64,000 nt of DNA from Chitinophagaceae bacterium. GTDB taxonomy: Bacteria > Bacteroidota > Bacteroidia > Chitinophagales > Chitinophagaceae. Location: NCBI GenBank assembly GCA_016703625.1, contig JADJBP010000002.1, forward strand, positions 1 through 64,000, given 5' to 3'. Below are positions 49,033 to 60,697 of the stretch, piece after piece; the first letter of the stretch is position 1; every line of letters starts with the position of its first letter. The notes below the pieces were generated by a model. That model saw nothing but the letters and a program-made list of their open reading frames with translations. It was not told where the DNA came from and did not search any database. Made by a program: the position numbers and the translations under genes.

Positions 49033-52000
49033 TTAATACTTAACAAATTTTACAATATTGCCCCTGTTGTTCTGGGTTAGTACCAGGAAATAAACACCCT
49101 TGGACAACTTATCCAGCTGTTGTGTTATTATGAACTGGTATTGCCCGGCTACCTGGCTCGAATTTAAAAGTGATTGTAAACGCTGGCCCTGCGGATTTAT
49201 AATTTCAATGGAGTAATTACCGCTTTCGGCAATGATATAATCAACTATTGCCCGGCCGGTTACAGGATTGGGTGATATTTTAATTCCATACCCGTCTCGC
49301 AGGTCTGTTATTTGATCATTGTGCGAACTGGTCGTGAATTGACCGGTACTGTAATTAGCAATGGATACAGCAGAACAGTTTGCACTTACACGCCAGTCAT
49401 ATATTGTAGATGGGACGAGGTTTTGTAAAGAAATATTTCCATTACTTATTCCCGAAGCTGCATTGATCCACGTGCCTGATGAAGCAGCTTTATAATCAAC
49501 TGTGTAAAAATTACCTGCTGATACTGACCAGTTGAGAATTGCTGAATGCATGCCGATATTGGTAACCAGTAATCCGGATGGAGCCACGGGAGTTGCTGTT
49601 ATATTTACATTAATAACTGTTCTTGGCCCTTCACCACAACTATTAGACTGGCTGACATAATAAGCAGTACTGCCTGCAGTAGCTGTTGATGGCGTTGGTG
49701 CCGTGGTACTTCCTGTGCCACCGGTAGCTGTTGTGTACCACAAAAGATTATTTCCTGTGGCAGATAATGGAGCCGGCACTGAGTTCTGACAATAGGTGAC
49801 CGGAGTATTTACCACCGGTACCGGTGGTAACCGGGTAACATTTACTGCGATAACGGCACGCGGGCTTTCACAACCATTAACCGTTTGTGACACATAATAA
49901 TTGGTGCTCCCGGCTGTTGCTGTTGACGGTGTGGGTGCTGTTGCATTCCCGGTTCCGCCAGTTGCAGCGGTATACCACAATAAGGCAGTACCCGAAGCTG
50001 TTAACTGCACTGCAGCAGCATTTTGGCAATAATTGACCGGTGTTATAACGGTGGGGGCTAAAGGCGTTGCAATGATATTTACCGTTATGGGTGCACGTGG
50101 ACTTTCACAACCCGTGTTAGACTGGCTGACATAATATGTGTTACTGCCTGCCGTGGCAGTTGATGGAGTTGGTGCTGTTGCACTGCCTGTTCCGCCGGTT
50201 GCAGCTGTATACCACAAAAGATTATTGCCTGTTGCAGTTAATGGAACCGCTGTTGCGTTCTGGCAATAGGTTACTGGGCTGGTAACCGTTGGTGCAGCGG
50301 GCACAGCTGATACAGTTACAACTATAACTGCCCTCGGGCTTTCACCACAACTCTGGGTTTGACTTACATAATAAGATGTACTGCCTGTTATTGCTGTTGA
50401 TGGCGTTGGCGCAACCGGGTTGCCTGTACCACCGGTTGGCGTTGTATACCATAATAAATTGGTACCCGTAGCTGTTAGTTGCACTGCAGCTGCATTCTGG
50501 CAATAATTAACCGGGCTTGTAACTGTTGGTGCTGGTGTATTTGCCGTTACATTCACTACGACCGGTAAACGGGGACTTTCACAGCCAATGGTTTGCGAAA
50601 CATAATATGTGGTACTGCCTATTGTTGCTGTTGATGGTGTTGGAGCCGTTGGACTACCTGTACCTCCCGTTGCCGTGGTATACCATAACAGGTTTACCCC
50701 GGTAGCCTGCAGCGGCGACGCCACAGCATTCTGGCAATAATTTACCGGGCTTGTAGCAGTAGGCGCTGCTGTTGTACAGGGAGGTATACTTACATAAATA
50801 TGATATTCACCCGGTTGAAGTGTTATTGACTGGGATATTGATGTAAGGTTAAAATTATTTCCGGTAATACCATTTAACCCTGTGCCTGTTCCATTGCTGA
50901 TATAATTAGTCCAGTCACCTGCTGCCTGGAAAGTAATTGTTTTTGTTTGCGTCACTACATCAAAATTGGCTATCACTGTTACTTTTTTGCCGGCAGCATT
51001 GGGGTCAGCGATCTGGAATACTTTTACCAGCCCGCTGTTAAAATCATAGGTAAAAAGAAGTATTGTTGAAAACAGCCGGGTTGCTTAACCGCAATTGAAT
51101 GACACTTTTATAGGTATTATACAAATGCACCCTTTCCGGAACCAGCATATATTCCCAATGCGGTGGTTTATTGGCTACATTCGATCCGCCGAAATTAAGC
51201 GGTATATCATACCCCCTTTCGCCGAACTGCCAGATCATTTTAGGTCCCGGTACGGTAAAGAAAACCGTTGTGGCAGCTTCTGCCCTTGCCAGTGCTGTAT
51301 TCAGGTTGCGAACATTATAACTACCCGAAGCATTACCGAAAGTTATATTACGGTACATGTTGCGTTCTTCATCATGGCTTTCCATATATCCCACCAATGC
51401 CGGGTTATTAAAACCACGTTGTGCACTGTTGTAAACAACTGCAGATATATTTGAATTGGTTGCAAAACCCATTGTACATTCATTGTAGGTTACATTACTG
51501 TTTCCCCATAACATAAATCCATGTGCAGCATATTCCTGTTCTTCCTGGCTGGGCAGTGTTCCCAAAAATTCCAGGATCATATAGGTTCCCGGGTAAGTTG
51601 GCAAAGTAGCATCATAATATCTTTTTAAATTGGCTACCCTGGAAGCATCATAATTTTCAATGGTAGTGGTGTTGCTGGGTGTTTGTGTAAATCCTTTTGC
51701 CAGGTCAAACCGGTATCCATCTATCCTGTATTCCGACAGCCAGAAATTTAAAGACCGCTGAACCAGGTATTGTGTTGCTGCAGAAGTATGGTTAAAATCA
51801 TTAAAAAAAGCATACGCATGCGGCGCTACAGGATTTAACCAGGGATTGTTTGCAGCCGGCCTGTTATTGACGGCATCCCAATACATTTTTGCCTGTGGCG
51901 CGTTCCCGGTACAGTGATTATAAACAACATCCAGTATCACTGCAATTCCGTTCAAATGACATTTATCAATAAATTCCTTCAGCTTGTTTTTTGTGCCATA

Positions 52001-53371
52001 ATATTTATCAGGTGCAAAATAGAAGGATGGGTTATAACCCCAGCTTTCATTTCCGTCGAATTCATTTACGGGCATCAATTCAATGGCGTTGATACCGATA
52101 TTCTTTAAATATTGCAAAGAGTCGATCAAAGACTGGTAGCTGTGTTCAGCAGTAAAATCCCTGATGAGCAATTCATACACCACCAGGTTTTTTTTATCCG
52201 GTTTTGAAAAATTATTTACCTGCCAGCTGTATTGCGGTTCAGCCGTTTGAAAAATACCTACGAGGCCTGTTGTTAATCCCGTGGGGTAAGGCTTAAGGTT
52301 GGGATATGTAGTGGCATTGATAAATGGATCATTGCCGGGGTCCAATACTTTTTGTGTGTAAGGATCAGCGATACGGATACTGTTGTCAATTAAATACTGG
52401 TAACCGTATTCCAGGCCGGGCGTTAGCCCGGTTAATGTTATCCAGTAATAATTTGCATCCGGCGTACGGTTCATCTGGTAAACACACTGGTTGGCCCAGT
52501 TTGAAAAATCTCCAACCACCACCACATTGTTTTTTACCGGGCGCATATAATACCAATGTTACTGCAGTGTTGTTGGTATTATAGTTTATGCCTTCAACTG
52601 CACCCGAAGGCAATGCAGCTACAGTGGTTGCCGGCGGAATATAAAAACTGAATGAATCTTTAACTGTTACAGAACCATTATTTCCTTCCAGGAAAACCTG
52701 GTGAGAACAGGCACTTGTAATTGTTGGATTTGCTGAAATCGTAATTGCATTGGATGCTGTGTTAACTGTATTGCCATCCAGTTTTAAAGTAAGATTTGAA
52801 TTGGCCGAAGCAACACCTGTTATATTGATGCTGCCGCCAACTGCTACCGTTAAGGGTTCCAGCCACGGGATATACCTGGGTTCAAAAGGCGGAAGGTTTA
52901 TACGTACAGCATATTCAGCACTTCCATAAACAGGCAGGTACATATCACTCACATCCGAATTAACCTGCTTTAACGTACCGTTTTCATTTCTGAAAACAAT
53001 GCAAACTTTCTGGATGGTTTCGCCGCCAGGCACACCCATAAAAACTACGTATATCCGTTATCGTGTATTGATATTTATTAGCGCCAAGTGCTGTAGCCTT
53101 TGCAGCAGGATCAGCCGTACCCCAGCTGAATTTTACATACCGCCAGTTATTGGGACCGGTACTTAAATTGGTGATAACGCCAATGGCACATACACATTAT
53201 TTGAATTGCCTCCTTCAAAATTCAGCAAACCCTGGTTGCCTTTATTACAATCTACCGTAAAACTTAAAGTTGAATTATCAACCGGGAATTCAGGGTCCAG
53301 CTCAGTAAACGCTGGGCATTCAGAGAAAATCCTACACAAAATGTCAGAATTGAAAAAAGGATCTTTTTCAT
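49033..53371 (-). CDS. Secreted multidomain GH13 amylase with Ig-like repeats and T9SS tail (frameshifts)
   Basis: The restored chain has about 1445 residues. A signal peptide (MKKILFSILTFCVGFSLNAQ) leads to two beta-rich binding domains (SFTVDCNKGNQGLLNFEG; then SINITGVASANSNLTLKLD), an E-set/CBM48-like domain (VVVVGDFSNWANQCVYQM) and a GH13 barrel. Catalytic residues are the Asp of GYRFDLAKGF, the Glu of YMILEFLG and the Asp of ESHDEERN. Then come five Ig-like repeats of about 83 residues, each with YCQN and CESPR- or CGE-type cysteines, one FN3 domain, and a type A T9SS sorting domain (ISPNPVTGRAIVDY ... IVKFVKY). Breaks lie near 53294, 53185, 53040, 52530-52535 and 51060. It should be exported by the type IX system to the surface or medium to attack starch. 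Confidence 0.85.
49600..50770 (-). repeat. Five in-frame Ig-like domain repeats (~250 bp period)
   Basis: Within the secreted amylase the sequence encoding SPVNYCQNAAAVQLTATG ... LWYTTATGGTG ... TPSTATAGST.YYVSQ recurs five times at a spacing of about 250 bases. The five copies differ by substitutions, so this is an older expansion. Such arrays are prone to copy-number change by recombination. Confidence 0.85.
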
Positions 53372-53386
53372 ATAGCAGGCGTTTAA

Positions 53387-53403
53387 TGTGTAAAATAAAC
53401 ACA
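53387..53403 (-). promoter_or_regulatory. Operator-like palindrome before the secreted amylase
   Basis: TGTGTA-AAATA-AACACA, one mismatch from the perfect site before susC, lies in the 79-base gap between the second GH13 gene and the secreted amylase start, about 16 bases upstream of the ATG. Confidence 0.6.
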
Positions 53404-53450
53404 TTATTTGGATTTGCCCAAAAAAGATTCTTTGATTACCGGGAATATCT

Positions 53451-55312
53451 TTATTTCAACAGTTCAAATACAGCACTTCCATATGACTCAAGTTGAAAAT
53501 CATTTAAGCCGGTTACAGTACCAGTCAAAATATTTTTCATATTGGAAAAGCCGGCTGTTCTTTCTGTAAATCTTTTCAATGAAATGGTTTTCTTTTCTTT
53601 GGCAGTATTCATGACCACCATAATGGTTTGTTTATCATCATACCTGAAGTAAACATATACGCCATCCTGGGGTACAAACTGCATCATTTTTCCCGTAGTG
53701 ACCGCTGAAGAACGTTTACGGAAATTGGCTACTGTGGAAACGTGATCCCATATCTCATTTTCGGTTACACTTCGCCCTGTCCTTGTAAATTTATTCAGCT
53801 TATCCTCCTTCCAGCCGCCCAGGAAATCCTGGCGTACATAACCGTCATTGGGACTTGTAGTGCCCGTCATACCTATTTCTCCGCCATAATAAAACTGTGG
53901 TATTCCCCTGCAGGTAAGTAACCAATTGATTGCACTTTTATACTTTTCTCTATGCTCTCCAACAACTGAATAAAACCTGGCTATATCATGATTATCCAGG
54001 AAGATCACATTACGCATGGGATCTTTATAAACAAAATCCTGTGCAAGAACAGTATATAATTTATTAACACCATCGTTCCATCCAAAATCTTTTGTCATCG
54101 CATCGGTTATTCCCCACAGTGTTTGAAAATCAGCAGCGGCCTGCAGGTTGCGCCTGTATGGAATATTGTAATTGTTCTGCACAAAATAACTCTGGTTGGG
54201 TACACCGTGAACCCAGGTTTCGCCAAACAGGGTAAGTTTTGGGTACTCATCCATCAGTGCCTTATTACAACGGTTCATAAATTCCAGGTCATTATAGGCA
54301 TAAGTGTCAATACGCCAGCCATCAATACCAAATTCTTCAACGGTCCATAAAGCATGCTGGATCAAAAAATTGGCAACATATGGATTATTCTGATCCAGAT
54401 CGGGCATCTGAGTTACGAACCAACCGTCTGCCATGATCTTTTGATCTGTCTTACTTGCATATGGATCAAAAGTACCTGGTCTTTATAACTGGTTTGTGTA
54501 AAACCCGGCCATTGATGCAACCACTCTTTCATGGGTGGATCCAAAACGGTGTGGTGTTTAATGCCCACATGATTGTATACTGCATCCTGGATGATCTTCA
54601 GGCCCTTCTTATGTGCAGCTTCAACCAGGTCATGATACGCTTTATCACCACCAAGCCTTGGATCTACTTTATAATGATTGGTAAACGCATACCCATGTTC
54701 TGTACGGTTATCCATATCATTTTCAAGAACCGGGTTCAGCCACAATGCAGTAACACCAAGTGATTGCAGGTAATCCAGGTGATTTTGTATTCCCTTCAGA
54801 TCACCGCCATGCCTGTTGAAAACGGTGTCTCTTCTTAATGTCTGGTCCCGCATTCCGGGAACACGGTCATTGCTTTCATCACCATTACTGAAACGGTCGG
54901 GCATGATGAGGTACATAAAATCCTTTGAAGTAACGCCCTGTGCAAAAGAAACCCCATTACCGTTCCTGCGGGCTTTCAGTTCATATGAAAATTCCATATT
55001 TCTTACAAAAGGGAATTTTATCGTGCCGGGCTTTGCCGTTGCCTCAATGACCAGGTCAATAAAAATATAATTTGGGTTTTCAACCCGGTTTATTTTTGTC
55101 AGCTTCACACCGGTAGCCAGTTTTATGCCCCCGGGCCCCATTTTTATCATCGGGAAATTATCGGCCACATTTTTACCATGCAGCATTACCTGCACCCTGT
55201 TCCATTTCATGCCGGTCCACCAGTGTGTGGGATAACAATCATAATTTTCATTTTGTGTAAATGCAAAGCATGGTACCAGCAATATTGCAAATAATACAGA
55301 AAGTCTTTTCAT
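53451..55312 (-). CDS. GH13 neopullulanase/cyclomaltodextrinase-like amylase (frameshift)
   Basis: This exported GH13 enzyme (signal MKRLSVLFAILLVPCFAFTQ) has about 620 residues and resembles SusA-type neopullulanases. Domains: an N-terminal beta-sandwich (WWTGMKWNRVQVMLHG) then a barrel with YLIMPDRFSNGD, DAVYNHVG, the nucleophile in GWRIDTYAY, the acid in LFGETWVHG and the third Asp in FLDNHDIARF. It ends LESYGSAVFELLK. It should act in the periplasm on maltooligosaccharides. One A is short in the run 54468-54471; the restored link reads DQVLFDPYASKTDQKIM. It lies 10 bases after the MFS gene and belongs to the same operon. Confidence 0.92.
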
Positions 55313-55321
55313 AATAAAATA

Positions 55322-56712
55322 TTATACAAGTTTAGGATCAGGAATAATGGTGATATCCTCATCATTTTTCTTTTCTTTTACAATAAAGTAACAGAGTAAT
55401 CCTGCAACCACCATCAGCCCCCCGCCTATCTGTACTGCAAGCATCCGATCGTTATCTAAAAGATTTGTCATGATCCATCCGAAAAATAAAGAAGCAATGA
55501 TCTCAGGCAAAACAATAAAGAAGTTAAAGATCCCCATATAAAGCCCAATTTTATTTTCAGGTAAACTTCCTGCAAGCATGGCGTAGGGCATAGACAGGAT
55601 ACTTGACCAGGCTATACCAACACCAACCATACAACCATACAGCATTAATTTATTGGTAACAAATCCTACTGCTATTAAGCCTGCTGCACCACAAAACAGG
55701 CTAAAGCTATGCGTTAATTTTCTGCCCAGTTTTCTTGCGATAAAAGGTATTATCAATGCAAAAGCAAATGCTACTACATTATAGAATGAAAGGGTTAGGC
55801 CTGCAAATTCCACACCTTCTGTATAAACAGAATCAGTTTCACTTGTTGCTCCAAAAACATTCCTGGCAACTGCAGTACTGTAATAAAACCACATCAGGAA
55901 TAATCCCGGCCAGGTAAAGAATTGTACCAGGGCAAGTTGTTTCATTTTAGGCGGCATATTTTTTATAGAATCCATTATTTCTCTAAACCCGCCGCCAAAA
56001 CCTTTGTTACTTTCTTTTATTTTTTCTTTGAACCCTACTCTTCAGGCGGGTATTCTTTGGTACTAAATATGGTGTACATCACAGCAATAAAAAAAATGGT
56101 ACCCCCGATATAAAAAGCAAATTTTACGGAATCAGGTATTTGCCCATCTACACTATCCCTTGAAACGCCAAACCAGTTTGATAAAAGCCATGGTAAAGCA
56201 GAAGCAATACTGCCACCCAGGCCGATCATCAGGCTTTGCATGGCAAAACCACGGGTGCGTTGCTTTTCTGTAAGCTTATCTGCCACAAATGCACGGAAAG
56301 GTTCCATAGCAATATTACCGGCTGTGTCGAGAATCCAAAGTAATCCTGCCGCCATCCATAACACGCCGCTATTAGGCATTAAAAAAAGACAAATTGAACT
56401 CAAAACTGCGCCAACGAAAAAACAGGGTCTTCTCCTTCCCCACCATGGATGCCAGGTGCGGTCACTCATGTAGCCAATAATAGGCTGTACGATCAACCCG
56501 GTTAATGGTGCTGCTAAAAATAACAATGGGATTTCATCCGGGCTTGCTTTAAGATATTCATATATCGGGCCCATATTAGCCCTCTGCAGATCCCAGCCGA
56601 ATTGTATTCCGAAAAATCCAAAACTCATATTGAATATTTGCCAGAAATTCAGCATGGGTTTGGATACCAATGGCGGGTGTGGGGTAACTTCAGCAATTTT
56701 TACTTTAGACAT
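55322..56712 (-). CDS. MFS sugar transporter of starch locus (frameshift)
   Basis: This 12-helix inner-membrane transporter has about 463 residues and resembles the SLC45/maltose-proton symporter branch of the major facilitator family. Markers: FNMSFGFFGIQFGWDLQRAN in helix 1, GYMSDRTWHPWWGRRRPCFF between helices 2 and 3, then EKQRTRGFAMQSLMIGLGGS and SSILSMPYAMLAGSLPENKI. A missing base near 56030-56036 (GAAGAGTAGGG) joins the two six-helix halves through YGFKEKIKESNKGFGGGF. It probably imports maltose or glucose released by the GH13 enzymes. A TGTGTA-N5-TACACT palindrome lies 29 bases upstream. It is the first gene of the operon that runs to the Nudix regulator. Confidence 0.9.
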
Positions 56713-56740
56713 AGCAATCGTTAGGTTAAAGAAAGGGAAT

Positions 56741-56757
56741 TGTGTAAAAAATACACT
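56741..56757 (-). promoter_or_regulatory. Operator-like palindrome before the MFS gene
   Basis: TGTGTA-AAAAA-TACACT has the same halves and spacer as the sites before susC, with one end mismatch. It lies 29 bases upstream of the MFS start. Confidence 0.65.
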
Positions 56758-56830
56758 TTGCTAAAAAATACAATAAATTATTACCCGGCAAAAAAATATT
56801 CCGGGGATCAAAGCGGGGGATTAACTGATC

Positions 56831-58209
56831 TTACCGGTAATCATAAACAATATAACCCCAGGGTTCAATACTGAATTCATGGGTTTCGTTTACTTTTTCC
56901 TTTACACCCATAAATACATTCATTGGTTCGCCTGTAATGGTTTTATCCGTAACCCTGAATTTTTGGGGCAGTTTTGATAAATTTAAGATCACAATAATTT
57001 TATTGCCGGCCTTTTCTCTTTGATAGGCAAAAACTGCTGTATCAGCAGTACTGGCCAGTTTTTTATAGGATGCCCCGGCAGACAATGCTGCAGTGGACTT
57101 ACGCAGGGTAAGCAGTGTTTTATAAAAAGCAGCCAGGTCCATTTCACCTTCCCAGGGTATGGTGTCTTTTACAAAAAATTTAAGGCGCTTTTTATTCATA
57201 TCTTCCTGCCCGTTATAGATCAGCGGAACACTCTGGTACATGGTTTGGGAAAACACTGCAAATGTTTTAAAAGCATCTCCGTATTTTTCAAACTCGGTAC
57301 CGTTCCAGCTGTTCTCATCGTGGTTGGTTGTAAAAAATAATCGGTACGCATTTTCAGGATACTTTTTAATTTCTGCCTGTATAACCGAATCAAACTGCTT
57401 TACTGTTTTCTTCCCGGCATAGACGTCGGCCATGGCCCGCATCATATTCCAGGCATATAACTGGTCAAAACCGGCAGCATATAATTCCAGGTTTTCTCCT
57501 TCGGCCAGCATGTACACCGGTTTTATTTTCCGCAATTCAGCAATACATTCCTTCCAGAAATCAACAGGCACATAATCAGCCACATCGCAACGGAAACCAT
57601 CAATACCGGTTTCGGTTACCCAAAATTTCATGGCATCGATCATACTGTCTCTCAATGCACGGTTGCTGTAATCCAATTTCCGAACATCGGTCCAGTCGTA
57701 GGGAGCGATCAGTTTCCCGGCTGAATCTTTAGCATAAAAATCCGGGTGTGCTGTCATCCAGTGATTATCCGGAGCCGAATGATTGGCTACCCAATCGGTA
57801 ATTACTTTAAAGCCCATTTCATGTGCATGTTTTACAAAAGCTTTCCAGTTACCCATGGTGCCAAACTCCGGGTTAAACCCTTTATAATCCTTAACGGCAT
57901 AATAACTGCCCAATTCTTTTTCAGTCATTTTTCTTCCTTCAACACCAATGGGGGTTATGGGCATGAACCATAAAATTTCAACGCCCATCTCCTTTAACCT
58001 GGGCAGGGCTTTTCAAATTCCATAATGGTACCTGCTGCAGAGAACTGTCGCAGGTTCACTTCATAAATATTGCTTTGCGCACTCCAGGCTGCATGCCCGC
58101 TTATATCTGCAGGAACCGTTGTTTCCTTTTGCTTTTGATCATTGCAGCTTACGTGTACACATAATATACATGCCAGGTATAAAATATAAGCCAGGTATTT
58201 TTTTTGCAT
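56831..58209 (-). CDS. GH13 alpha-amylase lipoprotein (frameshift)
   Basis: This GH13 enzyme has about 459 residues and a lipoprotein signal (YILYLACILCVHVSCNDQ). Domain order is the plain amylase barrel: EILWFMPITPIGVEGR, ITDWVANHSAPDNHW, the nucleophile in GFRCDVADYVPVDFW, the acid in MLAEGENLELY and the third Asp in FTTNHDENSWNG. A C-terminal beta-domain ends EFSIEPWGYIVYDY. One A is missing at the run 58010-58013 (restored EKALPRLKEMGVEILWF). The lipoprotein anchor suggests a surface or periplasm-facing maltogenic amylase. No TGTGTA palindrome was found upstream, unlike the other locus genes. Confidence 0.9.
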
Positions 58210-58316
58210 ATTTTTATTTGAAAGGTAATATTTTTATCAACATCCAAAGGGATCTTTAATAAAATAAACTTGCTTTTCCTTCAATAAACTGCTTATGTAT
58301 TCAGGGGTTGAAAACA

Positions 58317-58913
58317 TTATTTTACATGCCTGCTTCTCAATATGGTAATAACATCTTCCAGTTTAAAACCCTTTGCCTGCAACAGGATCAAATAATGAAA
58401 TAAAAGATCGGCTGCTTCATCTTTGAACAGATCATCATTGTTGTCCTTGGCTTCTATAACCAGTTCAACAGCCTCCTCCCCCACTTTTTGGGCAATTTTA
58501 TTGATCCCTTTTGCAAATAAAGAACTGGTGTAGGATCTTTCACCGGGATTCCTTTTTCTTTCAGCAATTATTTTTTCAAGTGCTGCTAAAAAATCATTAG
58601 GGGCATTTTTTTCGTTCCAGCAGGTATCAGCACCGGTATGACAAACTGCCCCTGCAGGATCTACTTTGATCAATAACGTATCTTCATCGCAGTCAACTTT
58701 TATTTCTTTTACAAAAAGATAATTACCGCTTTCTTCACCTTTGGTCCACAATCGGTTTTTACTTCGGCTGAAGAATGTAACTTTTTGCAAGGCCTTTGTT
58801 TTTTCAAATGCTTCATCATTCATAAAGCCAAGCATTAATACCTTATTGGTTTCAGCATCCTGGATCACAGCAGGTACAAGCCCATCGGAATATTTATTAA
58901 AATTGACAGTCAT
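58317..58913 (-). CDS. hisIE: Bifunctional phosphoribosyl-AMP cyclohydrolase / phosphoribosyl-ATP pyrophosphatase
   Basis: HisIE carries out steps 2 and 3 of histidine synthesis. The 198-residue protein joins a HisI domain ([35 protein letters not shown], zinc residues in CHTGADTCW) with a HisE domain ([33 protein letters not shown]). The start overlaps the hisF stop (ATGA), so the two are translationally coupled. It is the last gene of the his operon. The frame is intact. Confidence 0.96.
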   Translation of the reverse strand: MTVNFNKYSDGLVPAVIQDAETNKVLMLGFMNDEAFEKTKALQKVTFFSRSKNRLWTKGEESGNYLFVKEIKVDCDEDTLLIKVDPAGAVCHTGADTCWNEKNAPNDFLAALEKIIAERKRNPGERSYTSSLFAKGINKIAQKVGEEAVELVIEAKDNNDDLFKDEAADLLFHYLILLQAKGFKLEDVITILRSRHVK

Positions 58914-59668
58914 GATCTTACCGGTATTTTTTGCTGTGATAAATATTGTTTTAAACGGGGAATTTCAATTTCCATGAAATGAAAAACACCTGCAGCCAAA
59001 GCTGCATCAGCATTGGCAGTTTGAAATACTTCTTTAAAATGCAATAACGTTCCTGCCCCGCCTGATGCAATAACAGGCACCGGCAAGGCTCCGGATAATG
59101 TTGCAGTTATATCCAATGCAAATCCATTTTTTGTGCCATCATTATTCATGCTGGTCAATAATATTTCACCTGCCCCTTCATCAACTGCCTGCTTTGCCCA
59201 GTCGGTTGCTTTGGTCCCTGTTCTTGTTCTGCCACCATTCAAATACACATACCATTCACCATCAGCTTCTTTTTTTGTATCAATGGCCAGCACCACGCAT
59301 TGACTTCCAAATGCATTACCCAGTTCCCTTATTAAAGCCCGGTCTTTAAAAGCTGCCGTATTTACCGCAATTTTATCAGCGCCATGTTGTAAAAGAACAG
59401 CCACATCATCCACCGAACTGATACCTCCTCCAACAGTAAAAGGTATATTGATGTGGAAGGCAATTCTTTTCACCAGTTCAACCATTGTTTTTCTTTTTTC
59501 AACTGTTGCGGTTATGTCCAGGAAAACCAGTTCATCTGCACCCTGCAGGGAATACAGCATGGCCAGTTCCACCGGGTCCCCGGCATCACGGATATTTTCA
59601 AAGTTTATTCCTTTAACTGTGCGCCCGTCTTTAATATCCAGGCAGGGTATAATTCTTTTTGTAAGCAT
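58910..59668 (-). CDS. hisF: Imidazole glycerol phosphate synthase cyclase subunit
   Basis: HisF is the cyclase half of IGP synthase; with HisH it closes the imidazole ring. The 252 residues form a TIM barrel with the catalytic Asp in [12 protein letters not shown] and the second in [11 protein letters not shown], plus [12 protein letters not shown] and [16 protein letters not shown]. The start ATG 59668 lies 4 bases after the hisA stop. The frame is intact. HisH in this window is cut, so the complex cannot be judged from here. Confidence 0.97.
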   Translation of the reverse strand: MLTKRIIPCLDIKDGRTVKGINFENIRDAGDPVELAMLYSLQGADELVFLDITATVEKRKTMVELVKRIAFHINIPFTVGGGISSVDDVAVLLQHGADKIAVNTAAFKDRALIRELGNAFGSQCVVLAIDTKKEADGEWYVYLNGGRTRTGTKATDWAKQAVDEGAGEILLTSMNNDGTKNGFALDITATLSGALPVPVIASGGAGTLLHFKEVFQTANADAALAAGVFHFMEIEIPRLKQYLSQQKIPVRS

Positions 59669-59672
59669 TGCT

Positions 59673-60218
59673 TTACGGGTTTAGTGTCATAAGTTCATCC
59701 AGTGTTATCCGGTTTTCGTAGATCGCTTTACCAATGATAACTCCGGAACAACCGGTCTCTTCCAGTTTTTTTACATCATCTATATTACTTACACCACCGC
59801 TGGCCACTAAATTAATTTCAGGATGTTGTAAGATGATCTTTTTGTAAAGATCTATTGATGGTCCCTGCATCATTCCATCTCTCGAAATATCCGTGCAGAA
59901 AATCTGGTTTACCCCCAGACCGGTCATCCTGTCAACAAAATCAAAAATATTGATACCCCCGTCTTCCAACCAGCCGCTGATCTTAATATTTTCATCCAGC
60001 ACATCTGCGCCGATCAAAAAATGTTCCGCACCAAATTCCATCAACCATTCTTTCAGTATTTCGGGATGCTTTACAGCAAGGCTTCCAATAGTAACTATTG
60101 AAGCACCGGCATCAAGAACAGATCGTACATCGCTGACCTGTTTTACACCTCCTCCAAAATCGATGACCATATTGACAGCTGCTGCAATGTTCTCCAAAAC
60201 AGCCATATTGCAGATCTT
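59673..60218 (-). CDS. hisA: HisA (ProFAR isomerase), N terminus missing
   Basis: HisA isomerises ProFAR to PRFAR. The part present covers about residues 55-240 ([89 protein letters not shown]). The first 55 or so residues, with the first catalytic Asp, are absent, because the sequence runs into hisH at about 60211-60226. No start codon belongs to it. It is either an assembly deletion or a true deletion of about 300 bases. Confidence 0.9.
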   Translation of the reverse strand, partial: KICNMAVLENIAAAVNMVIDFGGGVKQVSDVRSVLDAGASIVTIGSLAVKHPEILKEWLMEFGAEHFLIGADVLDENIKISGWLEDGGINIFDFVDRMTGLGVNQIFCTDISRDGMMQGPSIDLYKKIILQHPEINLVASGGVSNIDDVKKLEETGCSGVIIGKAIYENRITLDELMTLNP

Positions 60219-60697
60219 GGAAAGATATAATCCGTCTTTGCTACAGTATATGCAGATAATGCCGCATAGTAACTATTCACTGTGTACACAAAATCACCTT
60301 CATGCAGTCCATCAAATAAAACAGACCGATAATCATAAATATTATTCCAGCCAACCTGGGGGACTTTAAAAGCAGAAGATCCAAAAAGTTTTATCTCACT
60401 GTCAAATATGCCCAAACATGCAGTATCTCCTTCAGCTGAATGGCTGCACATAAGCTGCATCCCCAGGCAAATACCCAAAACAGGTTGTTTTAAACTGACG
60501 ATGATCTTATCCAGCCCTTTTTCCTTTAAATAACTCATAGCCGGACCTGCATGCCCTACTCCCGGAAAAATAACTTTATCAGACATTTGAATTGTAGCAG
60601 CATCATCAGTAACTTCCGCGGTTACCCCAATTCTTTGCAATGCATACTTCACACTCTGCACATTACCAGAATTGTATTTTATTACAGCAATCTTCAT
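60219..60697 (-). CDS. hisH: HisH (IGP synthase glutaminase), C terminus missing
   Basis: HisH gives ammonia to HisF. The first 158 residues are normal: MKIAVIKYNSGNVQSVKYAL, VIFPGVGHAGPAM, GICLGMQLMCSHSA with the catalytic Cys, VPQVGWNNIYDY and YTVNSYYAALSAYTVAKTDY. After TDYIFP the protein jumps into out-of-frame hisA sequence, so the final 40 residues with the catalytic His and Glu (HPEKS) are lost. The junction lies near 60211-60226. It abuts hisB (stop 60698). Confidence 0.9.
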
